Assembly (NCBI RefSeq): GCF_003815715.1
Contig: NZ_CP033922.1
Coordinates: 4,016,001-4,080,000 of the forward strand
Source: Chryseobacterium sp. G0162
GTDB taxonomy: Bacteria; Bacteroidota; Bacteroidia; Flavobacteriales; Weeksellaceae
Direction: 5' to 3'
DNA: 64,000 bases
Part shown: positions 1 through 9,044 of the stretch, one piece after another
Layout of the letters: each line of letters opens with the position of its first letter
Numbering within the stretch: position 1 is the first letter of the stretch
Notes under the pieces: generated by a model
What the model was told of the DNA's origin: nothing
The model's input: only the letters and a program-made list of their open reading frames with translations
The model's database searches: none
Made by a program: the position numbers and the translations under genes

Positions 1-13
1 TTAAGGGAAAAGA

Positions 14-208
14 CTGAATTTTTAAAAATAAGGGAATTCTCCCATGAGTGATTTTTTTAATAAAAAATGAAACATCCTTATAATATGTTGTGATCTTTAT
101 AGGACTGGTACTCCATAAGTTAATAGCTATATATACTAAAACGATCTGGTACTAAGAGTAAACCCTGAATTTCTAAAAATGGGGAGATCCCCTCTATTCT
201 GCCATGAG
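14..208. repeat. Imperfect direct repeat, each copy with a small palindrome
   Basis: Two related blocks lie at 14-48 and 165-208. Both begin CTGAATTT, run through a TAAAAAT stretch, contain a short GC-rich palindrome (GGGAATTCTCCC at 32-43; GGGGAGATCCCC at 181-192) and end with CCATGAG. The spacing between copies is about 150 bp. They sit just upstream of the first gene, so they may be operator sites for a dimeric regulator or remnants of a small repeat. No known binding site is recognised with certainty. Confidence 0.5.
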
Positions 209-253
209 CTTTACCTTGAAATTTGTGCGATAACCTATTTATTAATCAACAGT

Positions 254-1762
254 ATGGAAAGAACAAATAATCAAAGTGGAGAATCAATAATAAAACCTAA
301 AGTACTCATTCAGCCTGGATATGCAACTGGAGATATGTTTGCGATTGCCGCAGCTTTAATTGATGATGATGAACTTCATGTAGTCATTTCAAAAGGTGAT
401 GAGAATTGTAATGATCCTACAGATAAGGCAGATTCTATTAAAAAATTTTATGAAGATTCCAGAATTGCTGAAAAGAGAATACATCTTGTGGAAGTAAGTA
501 AGTTAAGAGAAAACGAAGAAGAGTTAAATGAGAAAGTTGCTAGATTTCAAGTAATAGGAAGGATTGATTATGGAACTGATTACGTTGCAAGAAAATTTTC
601 AAAAAGCATGAAGAGAAAGGTAAGAAACGCATGGAAAGTTAATAGCTGTAACGGTGAAGATAAAGCTATAGAAAAATGGTTGACAGAAAAAGGGATACCC
701 ATTACTGGAGGCCGCTTACTTATTTTATGGTCACGGTTCAGTGGCAAAAACGGTGATATTCATATAGAACATGACACGAGTTATTTCGGGACTAGACAAA
801 TTGTAAAGAGAGCAGTGAATATGTATGATGCCATAATTATTACGGGTGATAAAGGATATCAGGAAGAAAGAAGAGAAAAAGACCTGAGAAGCAAAAGAGA
901 TTCTAAAAAAAGAGGGCATCAGTTTGACGAAATTGCCAATGAGGTCAACGCTTCCAAAGTTTTTAACATCACTGAATTCTGGAATGATGAAAATTCAAAT
1001 GATCTTCCAAAATGGGACGGGAATACCCGCGTGGGACAATTTAAGCTGTATGAATATTTTCAGAACAATTTTAAGGATGTAAAGCATCTGGGATTCAGAA
1101 GTGGAAACCTTGAAGTGATGGCAATGTTAGGATATCAGGTCAGATATATGGAAGAAGGTAAAAGAGTAGGAGATGAAAGTAAAGGTGGATATAGAATGAC
1201 TGCATGGAATGACCGCCGTGAAAGCCTTATGGATAAAAGTATTCCCGAAGATGAGAGATTGACAATTGGATATGAACGGATCCAGTTGATTGACCTTCCT
1301 ACAAGAACAGGGAAGTTTCTTCAGGATAAAAAGTTGGAAATCAATAGCAATGCAATTGATAAAGATGCAATAGATGAAGAAGTCAGAAGGAGAATAAGTG
1401 TCATGGATGAAAAAGCTAGGAAAAATTTTAAAAACACCTATAACAAAGAATTAAAAGAAGTAAAAAGAGAGAGAATTAAATGGGGGAAAGATGAAGTAGA
1501 AAAATGGAGACGGCCAGATTTTACTCCTGGTAATAAAGGTGGAGCCCAAAAACCTGATGAGATTCGTGATAAGTACTTAAGAGGATTTAATGATACAGAT
1601 TTGGATATTCTCTTTAATCAATATTTACGCCCTGCAGATTGGAATGGAATTGAAGATAGAATTATACGACAAGAGAAACATTATTCAAAGGAGCATACCG
1701 AAGGTTTGGATCAGAATGAAAGAAATAAACTATTTGAAGAATTAGCAACTCAGCCTTCCTGA
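254..1762 (+). CDS. Hypothetical protein, about 502 aa
   Basis: I do not recognise the family. The reading frame opens at 179, but the first 25 codons overlap the upstream palindromic repeat and look non-coding, so I prefer the ATG at 254 (protein starting MERTNNQSGE). The N-terminus (KVLIQPGYATGDMFAIAAAL) and a later stretch around residue 200 (MYDAIIITGDKGYQ) suggest an alpha/beta Rossmann-like fold of the kind seen in some glycosyltransferases or nucleotide-binding proteins. The C-terminal third is very rich in Lys, Arg and Glu and probably helical. No signal peptide or membrane segment is visible. It stands alone and is followed by a hairpin terminator. Function unknown. Confidence 0.75.
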   Translation: MERTNNQSGESIIKPKVLIQPGYATGDMFAIAAALIDDDELHVVISKGDENCNDPTDKADSIKKFYEDSRIAEKRIHLVEVSKLRENEEELNEKVARFQVIGRIDYGTDYVARKFSKSMKRKVRNAWKVNSCNGEDKAIEKWLTEKGIPITGGRLLILWSRFSGKNGDIHIEHDTSYFGTRQIVKRAVNMYDAIIITGDKGYQEERREKDLRSKRDSKKRGHQFDEIANEVNASKVFNITEFWNDENSNDLPKWDGNTRVGQFKLYEYFQNNFKDVKHLGFRSGNLEVMAMLGYQVRYMEEGKRVGDESKGGYRMTAWNDRRESLMDKSIPEDERLTIGYERIQLIDLPTRTGKFLQDKKLEINSNAIDKDAIDEEVRRRISVMDEKARKNFKNTYNKELKEVKRERIKWGKDEVEKWRRPDFTPGNKGGAQKPDEIRDKYLRGFNDTDLDILFNQYLRPADWNGIEDRIIRQEKHYSKEHTEGLDQNERNKLFEELATQPS

Positions 1763-1888
1763 TATTTTTAAAATCAAAGACAATACTAACAGATTAAAAT
1801 TCGTATTTCCACAGTTTTCCTATGGGGATTTTATTCTCTGTTTTGCAGCACGATAATCAGGTACCTAAATTTATATGACTATACACCG

Positions 1889-1920
1889 AAATCCGGGCAG
1901 ATATAATCTGTTCCGGATTT
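1889..1920 (+). terminator. Hairpin terminator after the hypothetical gene
   Basis: AAATCCGG...CAGAT pairs with ATCTG...CCGGATTT across a short loop and is followed by T/A-rich DNA. It lies about 130 bp after the stop of the upstream gene and before the amidohydrolase. Confidence 0.5.
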
Positions 1921-1997
1921 TAAGGTAATAACGGTTAAAAATCACTATATTTAGAATTATAATAAATGATCTAATTAAACTTTAAAACCAATAAATT

Positions 1998-3737
1998 ATG
2001 TTGAAAACCCCTCATTCAATCATGAAATTATGGCTCTTTTTTGTCTTAGCATCAGTATCCTCATTTATGCTTACTGGATGCAATGCAAAGAATGATGCAG
2101 ATCAGATCTTTTACAACGGTGATATCCTCACAATGGCAGGTAAAGAAGCTGCCTATGTAGAAGCTCTTGTCGTAAAAGACGGAAAAATTGTCTTTGCAGG
2201 AGAAAAAGATAAGGCTATGGCCCTTAAAGGAAATAAAACACAGGTAACCGATCTTGCAGGCCGTACGCTGATGCCAGGTTTTATAGATGCCCACGGTCAT
2301 ATTTCGCAATATGGATTTGCTTTACAGATGATCGATCTGCAGCCTGAGCCTTACGGAAAGGTAATGTCAATTCCGCAGCTACAGAAGGTTCTCAAAGATT
2401 ATATAGCCGAAAATAAAATTCCTGCCGGAACTATGATTGTTGGAAATGGTTACGATGATGCCATAATGGAAGAACACCGTCACCCGACAGCTCAGGAGTT
2501 GGATGAAGTCTCGTCTGTTAATCCAATTTATATAGAACATACTTCAGGGCATATGGGAGTTGCTAATTCTTTATTGCTGAAAAATATGAATATCACATAT
2601 GATACTCCGAATCCTGTCGGAGGAATCATTGGCAAAGATCCGGCTACCAAGCAGCTTACAGGAAAAATGCAGGAGAATGCCAATATCAATAGCTTACAAT
2701 ATGTAATAACACAGCTTCCGAAACCTGCAGAAAGCGATAAGTACAAATCTTTACTTGCCGCAGAAAAAGCCTGGTTTGCCGGTGGACAGACTACCATATG
2801 TGAAGGACGTGCTGCGCCGGATAATATTGATCATATTATGGATGCAGACAAGAAAGGATTGTTGAAAGGTGATTATATCATTATGCCGGATTATGACTTG
2901 AATGCCGATAAACTGACACATTGGAAACAATTCTATAAAAAGTACAATGGGCATATTAAGATAGGAGGTATAAAAATGACTTTTGATGGCTCTCCACAAG
3001 GTAAATCAGCCTGGCTTACAAAACCTTATCTGGTGGCGCCGGAAGGAGAAAAGCAAGGATTCCGGGGACAGCCAATCTATTCAACAGAAGCAGCTTATAA
3101 AGGACTAAAAGCGATCTTTCAGCAGGGAATGCAGGTTCATATTCACTGTAATGGAGATGCAGCGATAGATGAAGGCCTTAACTTACTGGAACGTCTTAAA
3201 AAAGAAAAGCTGCTTACAAAAGATATGCGCTGTGTTCTTATCCATAGTCAGGTATGCCGCAAAGACCAGGTTCCCCGTTATAAACAGATAGGAATAATGC
3301 CAAGCTGGTTTCCTACACATGTTTACCTATGGGGAGACTGGCACCGTTCCAATGTGCTTGGGGAAGAAAGAGCAAGAAGGATAAGCCCTTTGAAAGAGGG
3401 GTTGGATCAGAAAATACCATTTACCATTCATCATGATTCGCCGGTCACTCCTCCCGATTTGATTACTGCGGTATATGCTGCAGTAAACAGAAAAACACGT
3501 TCCGGATATATACTGGGGCCGGAGTTTCGGATCAGTCCTTATGAAGCTCTTAAAGCAATCACTATCAATGCTGCATGGCAATGGGGAGAAGAAAAAGAGA
3601 AAGGAACGCTGGAGAAAAATAAAAGAGCAGATCTTGTTATTCTGGATAAAAATCCTGTTAAAGTAGATCCTTTTACCATTAAGGAAATAAGCGTTATGGA
3701 AACTTATAAAGACGGCGTGCAGGTATATAAAAAATAA
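1998..3737 (+). CDS. Lipoprotein amidohydrolase (amidohydrolase_3 / YtcJ-like)
   Basis: Predicted metal-dependent hydrolase of the amidohydrolase superfamily, amidohydrolase_3 branch, whose members act on cyclic or linear amide bonds; the substrate cannot be told. The N-terminus is a lipoprotein signal (hydrophobic stretch then LTGC), so it is probably anchored facing the periplasm. Visible metal-site motifs are IDAHGH near residue 99, HIHCNGDAAIDEG near 385, IHSQV near 415 and HHDSPV near 478. The C-terminus (KRADLVILDKNP) is the small beta-sandwich typical of the family. The length of 579 aa is normal. A start at the internal Met 9 (MKLWLFF) is also possible and would give a more usual signal peptide. 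It appears monocistronic. Confidence 0.9.
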   Translation: MLKTPHSIMKLWLFFVLASVSSFMLTGCNAKNDADQIFYNGDILTMAGKEAAYVEALVVKDGKIVFAGEKDKAMALKGNKTQVTDLAGRTLMPGFIDAHGHISQYGFALQMIDLQPEPYGKVMSIPQLQKVLKDYIAENKIPAGTMIVGNGYDDAIMEEHRHPTAQELDEVSSVNPIYIEHTSGHMGVANSLLLKNMNITYDTPNPVGGIIGKDPATKQLTGKMQENANINSLQYVITQLPKPAESDKYKSLLAAEKAWFAGGQTTICEGRAAPDNIDHIMDADKKGLLKGDYIIMPDYDLNADKLTHWKQFYKKYNGHIKIGGIKMTFDGSPQGKSAWLTKPYLVAPEGEKQGFRGQPIYSTEAAYKGLKAIFQQGMQVHIHCNGDAAIDEGLNLLERLKKEKLLTKDMRCVLIHSQVCRKDQVPRYKQIGIMPSWFPTHVYLWGDWHRSNVLGEERARRISPLKEGLDQKIPFTIHHDSPVTPPDLITAVYAAVNRKTRSGYILGPEFRISPYEALKAITINAAWQWGEEKEKGTLEKNKRADLVILDKNPVKVDPFTIKEISVMETYKDGVQVYKK

Positions 3738-3765
3738 TAGATTTCAAATACAAAATATTCCGGAG

Positions 3766-3803
3766 AAAGAGCGTTCTGAAATTTTCAGAACGCTCTTTTA
3801 TTT
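3766..3803 (+). terminator. Strong intrinsic terminator
   Basis: AAAGAGCGTTCTGAAA is followed directly by its reverse complement and then a T-rich tail. It closes the amidohydrolase transcript. Confidence 0.85.
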
Positions 3804-3899
3804 TACAACACTGGGAAATCTAAATGCAAAGAAGACTGAAAAAAACTGTAAATTAGCCGGTGAAGATGAATTGAAAACACATCCTTCGTAATCTATTCT

Positions 3900-4484
3900 A
3901 TGTCTAAACTAAAAACTGTAAGAGAACAGAAAAACCTGACCCAGGAAGAACTTTCAGAAAAATCGAAAATTTCTGTCAGAACAATTCAACGGATTGAAGC
4001 AGGTACAGAACCGAAAGGACATACGCTAAGAGCACTGGCTCGGGCATTGGAAATAGAGGGAAATTTATTACAAGATACTATTGTAATTCCTGAGATCAAT
4101 GATGAGGTATCTGAGGAAAGTATTCCGGAGGTGAAGGAAAAAGAGCAATCGGATGTCAATTATTCTCTCGTTAAAATTATCAATCTTTCCTCATTGCTCT
4201 TCACGCTGTTGCCACCACTAAACATCCTTGTTCCACTTCTCCTGATGTTTACGATGAAGCAGAGAAACAGTCTGGTGAAGGAAATCATTTCTGTTCAGAT
4301 GATATGGACGGTGATGGCACCTATTGTTTTCATGTTGGGGATCTTTTTAAAGTTCGGAAGACAGTTTACTCTGGTTCTTATGATTGCCATTGTCCTCTCC
4401 AATGTTTTTATTATCCTTCGCAACGCTGCAGAGATTGATAAGAAGAGAAAATTGTATTTTAGATTGAGTTTCAGTATGATATAA
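3900..4484 (+). CDS. XRE-family transcriptional regulator with membrane C-terminus
   Basis: Residues 1-60 form a Cro/C1-type helix-turn-helix (REQKNLTQEELSEKSKISVRTIQRIEAG), a DNA-binding fold. After a Glu-rich linker, residues 90-190 hold about three hydrophobic helices (LSSLLFTLLPPLNILVPLLL, MIWTVMAPIVFMLGIFL and a third). This HTH plus DUF4870-like tail arrangement is common in Flavobacteriia and suggests a membrane-tethered regulator. The next gene starts 87 bp downstream in the same direction, so co-transcription with the serine hydrolase is possible but unproven. Confidence 0.85.
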   Translation: MSKLKTVREQKNLTQEELSEKSKISVRTIQRIEAGTEPKGHTLRALARALEIEGNLLQDTIVIPEINDEVSEESIPEVKEKEQSDVNYSLVKIINLSSLLFTLLPPLNILVPLLLMFTMKQRNSLVKEIISVQMIWTVMAPIVFMLGIFLKFGRQFTLVLMIAIVLSNVFIILRNAAEIDKKRKLYFRLSFSMI

Positions 4485-4571
4485 AACCTGTCAGGGCTTT
4501 GTCGGGTTTTTGTCGGGTTCTTTTTTCGTCATAAAACAGACGAAAATCTAATCTTTGGCAAAAATTTAATC

Positions 4572-6059
4572 ATGACAAAGACAGCTTCATTGGGTCTTCT
4601 TTTTTTTACTTTGGTTTTTAATAGTATTCAAGCCCAATTACCAAAAACAGATTCTCTTTATAAAATTATTATGTCAAAAGACAGTCTGCTTTTTTCCGTA
4701 GGTTATAATACCTGCAACACGGGGCAGATGGAAAGTCTGTTGAGTGACGGGTTTGAATTCTATCACGATAAAGGCGGATTTGAAGACAGGAAGGTATTTA
4801 TAACCCATTTTAAAAACGGATTATGTAAATCTCCCGAAACCTATCAGGTGAAGAGAGTCCTGGTTGAGAAAAGCAATGAGATTTATCCTATGTATAAAGA
4901 TGGAAAAATATATGCAGCCATTCAGAATGCAGACCATCTGTTTTATGAAAGGGTGGGAAGTCAGCCTGAGAAACTGGTAGGAGAAGCCAGATTTACTCAT
5001 CTTTGGGTGCTGGAAAATAATGAGTGGAAACTTAAGAATTCATTAAGCTTCAATCATCATCCAAAACCAATCACCGATAGTGAAATGATGTTTGATAATG
5101 ACCAGTCTATGGCCAACTGGCTGAAAGAAAATAGAATCCCTGCCCTTGGATTGGGAATTATTAATGAAGGAAAACTTCAGGAGGTAAAAGTTTTCGGCCA
5201 GCTTAAAAAAGGAGTTCCCGCTCCCCGTAATGCCTATTTTAATGTAGCATCTCTCACCAAGCCGGTTACCGCAATGGTAGCTTTATGCCTGGCCGGTTCA
5301 GGACTTTGGAATCTGGACGAACCTCTGGATGCTTATTGGATAGATCCGGATGTTATCAATGATCCTAGACATAATAAGCTTACAACCAGGATGATTCTGA
5401 GCCATCAGAGCGGTTTTCCAAACTGGAGATGGATGAATAATGATAAGAAGCTAAGTTTTCAGTTTGATCCCGGTACCCAATATCAATATTCCGGGGAAGG
5501 TTTTGAATACCTTCGGAAAGCTCTCGAAAAGAAGTTTGGAAAGCCGTTGGAACAACTTGCAAAAGAACTGATCTTTCAGCCTCTTAAAATGAAAGATACC
5601 AATTATATTTGGGACCAAAATACAGATGAGTCAAGATTTGTGACAGGATACAATGAAAAAGGAGAGACATACCCAATAGAAAAAATTAAAAAGGCTAATG
5701 CTGCCGATGATCTGCATACAACGATAGAAGACTATGGAAACTTTATGGTCAGCATCATGAAGGGAAAAAATCTGAAACCTGAAATATTTAGAGATATGAT
5801 AAGAAAACAGGTGAAGATTAAAGAAAATAAGTATTTTGGGCTAGGTCTTGAAATCTATGATCTGGGTGGTGGCGAATATGCGTTATCCCACGGTGGTGCT
5901 GATCAGGGCACAAGATGTATTGCCATTGTACTTCCTGATTCTGGGAAAGGAATTATCATTTTTACCAATATTGATGATGGTTATAAAGTTTATGAAAAAC
6001 TGGTTGTTCATTATCTGGGAGAACAGGGAAGAAAAATTGTTGATATAGAAACCAAATAA
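4572..6059 (+). CDS. Secreted NTF2-like/serine beta-lactamase-type hydrolase fusion
   Basis: Begins with a Sec signal peptide ending near NSIQAQ, so it is exported. Residues 35-160 look like a SnoaL/DUF4440 NTF2-like domain (DSLLFSVGYNTCNTGQMESLLSDGFEFYHDKGG, ending WKLKNSLSFNHHP). Residues 175-490 form a class C beta-lactamase/penicillin-binding-type serine hydrolase: the catalytic SxxK is SLTK in VASLTKPVTAM, a YSGEGF segment is in the place of the YxN motif, and HGGADQG corresponds to the KTG/HxG triad. The family includes esterases, peptidases and beta-lactamases, so the substrate cannot be assigned. The fusion with the NTF2-like domain is typical of Bacteroidota. Confidence 0.87.
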   Translation: MTKTASLGLLFFTLVFNSIQAQLPKTDSLYKIIMSKDSLLFSVGYNTCNTGQMESLLSDGFEFYHDKGGFEDRKVFITHFKNGLCKSPETYQVKRVLVEKSNEIYPMYKDGKIYAAIQNADHLFYERVGSQPEKLVGEARFTHLWVLENNEWKLKNSLSFNHHPKPITDSEMMFDNDQSMANWLKENRIPALGLGIINEGKLQEVKVFGQLKKGVPAPRNAYFNVASLTKPVTAMVALCLAGSGLWNLDEPLDAYWIDPDVINDPRHNKLTTRMILSHQSGFPNWRWMNNDKKLSFQFDPGTQYQYSGEGFEYLRKALEKKFGKPLEQLAKELIFQPLKMKDTNYIWDQNTDESRFVTGYNEKGETYPIEKIKKANAADDLHTTIEDYGNFMVSIMKGKNLKPEIFRDMIRKQVKIKENKYFGLGLEIYDLGGGEYALSHGGADQGTRCIAIVLPDSGKGIIIFTNIDDGYKVYEKLVVHYLGEQGRKIVDIETK

Positions 6060-6112
6060 AGAATTTAGGCAGATAATATCTTAGAAAAAACCAATAAACT
6101 TTTTATTGATGA

Positions 6113-6144
6113 AAAGCCTGTCTTTCATTGTGAAGACAGGCTTT
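6113..6144. terminator. Bidirectional terminator between convergent genes
   Basis: AAAGCCTGTCTT and AAGACAGGCTTT form a perfect stem with an 8-nt loop; A- and T-rich tracts lie on both sides. It serves the serine hydrolase (plus) and the small lipoprotein gene (minus). Confidence 0.8.
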
Positions 6145-6151
6145 GTTATTT

Positions 6152-6697
6152 TTATTTTACCTTTTCCAAAAGATATAATTTGGCACCGGAAAATGCCAGT
6201 TTAGGCATCAGGTTGCCTTCTAAAACCATTGTTTTGTTGTTGACATCAATCACGGATATATAATTATTGGAATTGTATTCAATATAATTTTCCTTTTCCT
6301 TAGTAATAGGGTTTTTCCCAAATTCTAATGAGTATTTTACCCAGTCTTCCTTATCAGAACTGCAATGTACCGGTTTAAACTTAGATTTTTTAGCTTTAAA
6401 GATCATTTGGTCAAAACCTTCTGTACAATCCGAAGAAAATGTGCTTTCCGGATTCTGATCTTTGGTGAAATCTTCGAAAGAACCTTTGTATACACCTACT
6501 ACTTTCCAGGTTCCATCTAAACGGTCTTCATCTATTTTTCCCTTTGCTTTGCTTACCGCCCAGCTAATACCATTCACAGTCCCTTTTACCGCTTTATAAC
6601 CAATATTTACAGCTCCCGACACTACTTTAGTTGCAGTTCTTACCACGCATGAATTTAATACCAGAACAGCCGAAGCCAGAAATATCATTTTTTTCAT
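6152..6697 (-). CDS. Small putative lipoprotein
   Basis: A protein of 181 aa whose N-terminus is a lipoprotein signal (MKKMIFLASAVLVLNSC). After the lipobox comes a glycine/valine/lysine-rich stretch (residues 20-50) and then a compact domain starting DGTWKVVGVYKGSF, which resembles the first strand of lipocalin-like folds. Function unknown. It is convergent with the upstream hydrolase and shares its terminator. Confidence 0.75.
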   Translation of the reverse strand: MKKMIFLASAVLVLNSCVVRTATKVVSGAVNIGYKAVKGTVNGISWAVSKAKGKIDEDRLDGTWKVVGVYKGSFEDFTKDQNPESTFSSDCTEGFDQMIFKAKKSKFKPVHCSSDKEDWVKYSLEFGKNPITKEKENYIEYNSNNYISVIDVNNKTMVLEGNLMPKLAFSGAKLYLLEKVK

Positions 6698-6879
6698 ATT
6701 GTCAAATTTTTTACGAAGATAAGGCTTTAAGTTTAATAAGGCAGAAGATCAATGATGGGAGCTGGAGGTTATATAAGTCGGATTATTAGTTTAGATTTTA
6801 CTGTACCCAGCTCTTTACCGTTTCAAAGAAAAAGGCATACAGTTTTTTGTCAATATTATTCTGATCGTGAATCACCATA

Positions 6880-8115
6880 TTATTTAGAGAATATTTCCAA
6901 ATATTTCTCCGGCATCCACATGAAGCATAGGACGAAAGTTCCGATTAACAGCAATGATAAAATCAGTGTAGCGACTTTGAAACCGTCCAGCCTGAACTCT
7001 TTTTCCTGATTTCTGCCGGAACTGTGAAAGCCGGAGAGTCCTTGAGGATAAGGTTGATTGTCTTTTTGTGGCTGTATTCTTCCATTCGAGGAAGAGGATA
7101 GAGGAGAAAGTGACTCTACATTTCTGTTCTGATCTACAGTATTGGTAAATGCACGTTTATTTTCCTGATGTCTTTTTTTAGCTGTTTCTATCTTTCCATC
7201 GGCAGTAAGATGACGGATCACTTCTTCAATTTTTTCTGAATATTGGTCGTATTCTTTACTGATGATTTCAATTCCCTTTTTAGATTCCTTTATTTTGGTT
7301 TCATTGTCCTGATGTCGTTTTTCATTTTGTGAGATCTGTATGTTAAGGTCTTCAAGCAGTTTTGTTTTCACCTCTTTTAAATCTTCTTTTTCCTTTTTAA
7401 GATCAATGATCGCGTTTTGGAGAATTATGCGTTTTTCTTCTTCAAGATTATCCAGTTCCTTTTTAAAACCATCAGCATCTACAATTTTAAAGATTCCTTT
7501 TTGTTTTACAAATTCTCCAATTTCATGACTTTGAGTAAAGTAAATAGTGTCAAAAACATTCAACAGTTCAATAGATTTTTTAAAAAAGGTCTGCAATTGA
7601 GCGGCATTCGTCTCGCAGTAAACGACGAGATAGTTACCACCGGATTGGGTAAAGTCCAGCTCATCCACTTCCCGGACATTGAATCCTATTTTATCAAAAT
7701 CCTTGGGTTTTTGGATGGAAAACTGATCGGAATGATTAACTGTAATAATGCCTTCTGACAAATTATTTTTTTCAAGAATATGCTGGAAGTCATTTAATGT
7801 ACTGATGATAAGCCCTTCCGAAGCAATTTTATTTACAAAAAGTAAGCTTGAACCTATAAATGTTCCGCCTCTGTCTGAATTTTGTTCTTTTGCGAACGTG
7901 TAAACAGAGTAGGAGATGAGATTGTATCCTGCGGAATAATCTTTTCGTATTGAGTAAATATTGCTTTGAGGAAACAGTTTGATGGCATCGGTTTTAAGAT
8001 CAAATGTTCTGATTTCCTTAGCAATATTCTGATTTCCACCCAAAAAAAAGGATTGCCTGAAGCCGTTCGGGTTACCAAAAGTCCCGAATGCCGAAAAAAA
8101 ATAAGTACTATCCAT
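6880..8115 (-). CDS. GTPase-associated coiled-coil membrane protein (GAP1-N-like)
   Basis: Last gene of a three-gene module; its start overlaps the stop of the GTPase gene by one base (TAATG). Residues 1-215 form a globular domain beginning YFFSAFGTFGNPNGFRQSFF, which resembles the N-terminal domain of GTPase-associated protein 1 (GAP1-N) described for predicted NTP-dependent conflict systems; this is recognised by eye only. Residues 220-310 are a long charged coiled coil (EEEKRIILQNAIIDLKKEKE...). A Ser/Gln/Asn-rich linker follows, then a single C-terminal transmembrane helix (VATLILSLLLIGTFVLCFMW) close to the end. The protein would be tail-anchored with its effector or regulatory domain in the cytoplasm, beside the GTPase. 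Confidence 0.75.
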   Translation of the reverse strand: MDSTYFFSAFGTFGNPNGFRQSFFLGGNQNIAKEIRTFDLKTDAIKLFPQSNIYSIRKDYSAGYNLISYSVYTFAKEQNSDRGGTFIGSSLLFVNKIASEGLIISTLNDFQHILEKNNLSEGIITVNHSDQFSIQKPKDFDKIGFNVREVDELDFTQSGGNYLVVYCETNAAQLQTFFKKSIELLNVFDTIYFTQSHEIGEFVKQKGIFKIVDADGFKKELDNLEEEKRIILQNAIIDLKKEKEDLKEVKTKLLEDLNIQISQNEKRHQDNETKIKESKKGIEIISKEYDQYSEKIEEVIRHLTADGKIETAKKRHQENKRAFTNTVDQNRNVESLSPLSSSSNGRIQPQKDNQPYPQGLSGFHSSGRNQEKEFRLDGFKVATLILSLLLIGTFVLCFMWMPEKYLEIFSK

Positions 8116-9041
8116 TAATTTGTAAAGCTAAATTTGATACGTTCCCAGAATGTTCCTTCATAATCAAGATCATAACCTACAATACTTCTGTAGAGCCATT
8201 TTGCAAGTACTTCAGCCGTAGAAAGATTCAACAGGTCAATTTTTTCACTTCCGGTGGTATTCTGAATACTTCCGATGGTATAATAGCTTTTGCTTAATCC
8301 ATACGTATCAATACGTTGTGAGGTCATGGGAAGATGTTCAGAAATAAAAGCATCAAGAGCTTCAGCACTTTCCACATCCATTCTTCCCGATTTGTCCCAC
8401 TTGGAAATAACCAGAATAGCATTCACCGATTTTAAATTCTTACCTTTTCTTTCCAGCTCATCCAGAAATTCATTGATTAAAGAATCATCTTTATACGCAG
8501 TTTCATAACTGGTTACAATGATAAAAGTAAGCGGAATATTGGCATTCAGAAAGGTTTCTATACTGCTGTGGTAGCTTCCGCCTCTTCGGATATCGTTGTG
8601 GTTTTCCCCGGAAGTTTCCAGAAACGTAAGATCTATAGGAACCACTCTTTTAGATCGGTTATTCGGTTCAAAAACAAGATCCAGACGGGTCACCTGATCC
8701 CTCGTTGTTCTGTTGGGAAGCACACCTTGTCTGATATTTTCAAAAAAATCTGAGAGTAAAACATTAGCTTCTTTAGAGTTGGGAGTTCCCAGTTTGGGTC
8801 TCAGAACGCCAGCATACGATCTGAGATAGTAAAGCATTGAGGAGAGAATCACAGATTTTCCGGACTCTGCTGTTCCGAAGAAAAAGACAAAATTACTGTC
8901 TTTATTCCTGATGTCATTGGAAATGGTTTTGGCAATCGGGACAAAGTCTGTTTTTGTATCATTTTGAAAATCAAATGATAACGGTTTCAATGCTTCCTCT
9001 GTCTCAAAAGAAAGAGGTTTTAAATGATCTTTAGTTTCCAT
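8115..9041 (-). CDS. P-loop GTPase of a GAP1-type three-gene system
   Basis: A 308-aa GTPase. The Walker A/G1 motif is FGTAESGKSV near residue 56; the G3/Walker B region is LTFLETSGENH near 140; ISKWDKSG near 212 fits the G4 (N/S-K-x-D) guanine-specificity motif. There is no translation-factor or Era-type domain, so this is not a housekeeping GTPase. It is the core of an operon with a multi-pass membrane protein 3 bp upstream and a coiled-coil tail-anchored protein downstream. Related GTPase/GAP1 gene clusters have been proposed as regulated defence or stress systems; that role is inference here. Confidence 0.8.
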   Translation of the reverse strand: METKDHLKPLSFETEEALKPLSFDFQNDTKTDFVPIAKTISNDIRNKDSNFVFFFGTAESGKSVILSSMLYYLRSYAGVLRPKLGTPNSKEANVLLSDFFENIRQGVLPNRTTRDQVTRLDLVFEPNNRSKRVVPIDLTFLETSGENHNDIRRGGSYHSSIETFLNANIPLTFIIVTSYETAYKDDSLINEFLDELERKGKNLKSVNAILVISKWDKSGRMDVESAEALDAFISEHLPMTSQRIDTYGLSKSYYTIGSIQNTTGSEKIDLLNLSTAEVLAKWLYRSIVGYDLDYEGTFWERIKFSFTN

Positions 9042-9044
9042 GGC

